Source: Syntrophaceae bacterium | GTDB taxonomy: Bacteria; Desulfobacterota; Desulfomonilia; Desulfomonilales; Desulfomonilaceae | DNA: 6,584 nt | Assembly (NCBI GenBank): GCA_014874425.1 | Contig: JACWAG010000512.1 | Coordinates: 1-6,584 of the forward strand | Reading direction: 5' to 3' | Part shown: positions 6,301-6,584 of the stretch, piece after piece | Layout: the number at the start of each line of letters is the position of its first letter | Numbering within the stretch: the first letter of the stretch is position 1 | Position numbers and translations under genes: made by a program | Notes under the pieces: generated by a model | What the model saw: only the letters and a program-made list of their open reading frames with translations | Told to the model about the DNA's origin: nothing | Databases searched by the model: none

Positions 6301-6583
6301 ACGCCTGGTTGGCAAAATCTACTTGCCCCTCCTCAGACGCAACCAGCACTCCTCCATACATGCTTGAAAGGATCGCATGGTAGCGCTGGGCCGACATAGA
6401 TAATAACTCTTCAGTTCGTTTGCGTTTGGTAATGTCCGCAATCACTCCGATAGTCCCAATATGATTTCCATTCGCATCTTTGATAGAGGAAATCGAAAGG
6501 TCACCCCAAACAACCTCTCCGTTTTTCCTCAAATAACGCTGCTCAAACCTGCAAGAATCTCTTTCCATCATTGCGATGGAATC
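3398..6583 (-). CDS. Multi-PAS hybrid sensor histidine kinase with C-terminal receiver, 5' end missing
   Basis: The frame stays open to the right edge, so the true start is outside; residues are numbered from the Met at 6569-6571 (1057 residues to the stop). A PAS tail (1-52) is followed by five PAS domains (about 58-178, 185-303, 315-429, 440-552, 562-672), each ending in a DIT-like motif. Next come the dimerisation/phosphoacceptor domain with GGVAHDFNNLL (His699), and the ATPase domain with N box (Asn807, Asn811), G1 DTGHGM (854-859), F box FEPFFSTK (868-875) and G2 GKGTGLGL (878-885). A receiver domain (about 938-1054) follows, with Asp944/945, phosphoacceptor Asp990, Ser1017 and Lys1039. 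All catalytic residues are present, so it should autophosphorylate and pass phosphate to its own receiver or a partner. No membrane helix is visible here. The signal and partner are unknown. Confidence 0.95.
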   Translation of the reverse strand, partial: DSIAMMERDSCRFEQRYLRKNGEVVWGDLSISSIKDANGNHIGTIGVIADITKRKRTEELLSMSAQRYHAILSSMYGGVLVASEEGQVDFANQAFCDLFDIQDPPGKLHGLTPPEIIQRIKNAFAEPEEAINRIRTLVHRGLPVKGEEITLNDGRTLIRDFIPLFIDGRRYGRLWLHNDITERKLAEDRYQRVSSLTSDVAYSCRKSTNAAYSIDWITGATERTLGYSVDEIKVLTCWRHLVIDEDLPIFDIHVMGIPPGASDSCELRVRHKDGSVVWVSSFAQCVLESGSPDSLILYGGLVDITDLKRAEMSLLETNAFLDTLINAIPLPIFYKDTDGIFVGFNKSFEEFYGKPNRELVGKTVFEIYPEELATVYFAKDNELFHNPGVQVYSTPIQDGRGVVHDIIFHKSTYSDSEGNVLGLIGVIVDITEQKRVREELLQSEFRFSKAELIAGLGNWEVNLSTNKVTVSDGARKIYGVGHQELTLHDIQKFPLPEYRSSLDAALTRLVRDGAPYDIEFKIGRANDNQIVDIRSMAHYDAEKNSVFGTIRDITNLRYAEESYRLLFAAIEQAAEGVIITDATGVIKYVNPAEESVTGYSSDELLGQKANIFNSGKQDDNFYESLWRTINAGNIWSGRFINKKKDGTEYHEDATISPVYNTSGKLTNFVALKRDVSKQIELQEQLFQAQKMEAVGTLAGGVAHDFNNLLQVVLGYSDLMLERKKEGEPDYADLQKIYQAGKRGADLVSSLLTFSRKVETKYVPVDLNQEVTSVRSLLSRTIPKTVNINLHFKGNLESINADPSQVGQVLINLGVNARDAMPNGGTLSIETEMVELGEEYCREHIESKPGRYVLLMVSDTGHGMDKETLSHIFEPFFSTKEPGKGTGLGLAIVHGIVKQHGGHITCYSESGLGTTFKIYFPADDKERNQDIPIMECPIPRGTETILLVDDEEVIRDLGATFLNRFGYNVIIAGNGKEALEIYQREPEKISLIILDLIMPVMDGRQCLTEILRINPSAKVIMSSGHSAAGSANFGITGPKGFVQKPYDMRQVLTKVREILDAD

Positions 6584-6584
6584 C

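Noticed and set aside
5280..6450. Repeated GTAATGTC/GTGATGTC words in the kinase gene as DNA repeats
   Set aside because: They encode the DIT end motifs of successive PAS domains and are explained by protein conservation.
3398..6583. Several 60-117 codon frames on both strands inside the kinase gene
   Set aside because: The kinase frame is continuous with conserved motifs throughout; the others are shadows.

Overview
The window holds four protein-coding genes, all on the minus strand. Two of them run off the window ends. Reading in the direction of transcription (high to low coordinates) they are: a large multi-PAS hybrid sensor histidine kinase whose start lies beyond the right edge (3398-6583); a FadR/FCD-type GntR transcriptional regulator (2218-2886, or 2907 with the upstream start); a 12-segment major facilitator superfamily transporter (763-1941); and the N-terminal 241 residues of an AMP-forming acyl-CoA synthetase (1-723) that continues past the left edge. 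No tRNA, rRNA, CRISPR array, insertion sequence or integrase was seen.

The transporter and ligase genes are separated by 39 bases and each has a good Shine-Dalgarno sequence, so they very likely form one transcript. The ligase resembles, as far as I can recall the family, the ACSF3/MatB branch (malonyl-CoA or methylmalonyl-CoA synthetases). A carboxylate-type FCD regulator, a transporter and a malonate-type ligase together suggest a 'sense, import and CoA-activate' module for a short-chain mono- or dicarboxylate. It is similar in logic to the rhizobial matR/matB/matC system, but with an MFS carrier and with no decarboxylase in view. The substrate is inferred, not shown.

The regulator has a convincing promoter of its own, TTGACA - 19 bases - GATAAT. 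A perfect 22-bp palindrome (2910-2931) lies over its -10 box and predicted start site, a typical arrangement for autorepression. The 276-base gap between regulator and transporter contains a 9-base copy of the palindrome edge, a GTCTAGAC site that fits the generic GntR operator pattern, and two imperfect hairpins. The 490-base gap between the regulator and the kinase (2908-3397) holds the promoter/operator, an AT-rich inverted repeat, and a 40-codon minus-strand frame. That frame has a hydrophobic start resembling either a small lipoprotein or a broken small-multidrug-resistance (SMR) transporter; it is uncertain.

The kinase has at least five complete PAS domains plus the tail of another, then a phosphoacceptor His domain, an ATPase domain and a C-terminal receiver domain, with all key catalytic residues present. 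No membrane segment is visible in the part seen. Nothing in the sequence ties it to the transport module except adjacency.

Organism: moderate base composition, PAS-rich hybrid kinases of the GGVAHDFNNLL type, and an ACSF3-like ligase next to an FCD regulator would suit a Desulfobacterota-like (sulfate-reducing or syntrophic) bacterium. This is a guess from gene style only. The window is mostly ordinary accessory metabolism and signalling; I see no clear evidence of a wholly new system.
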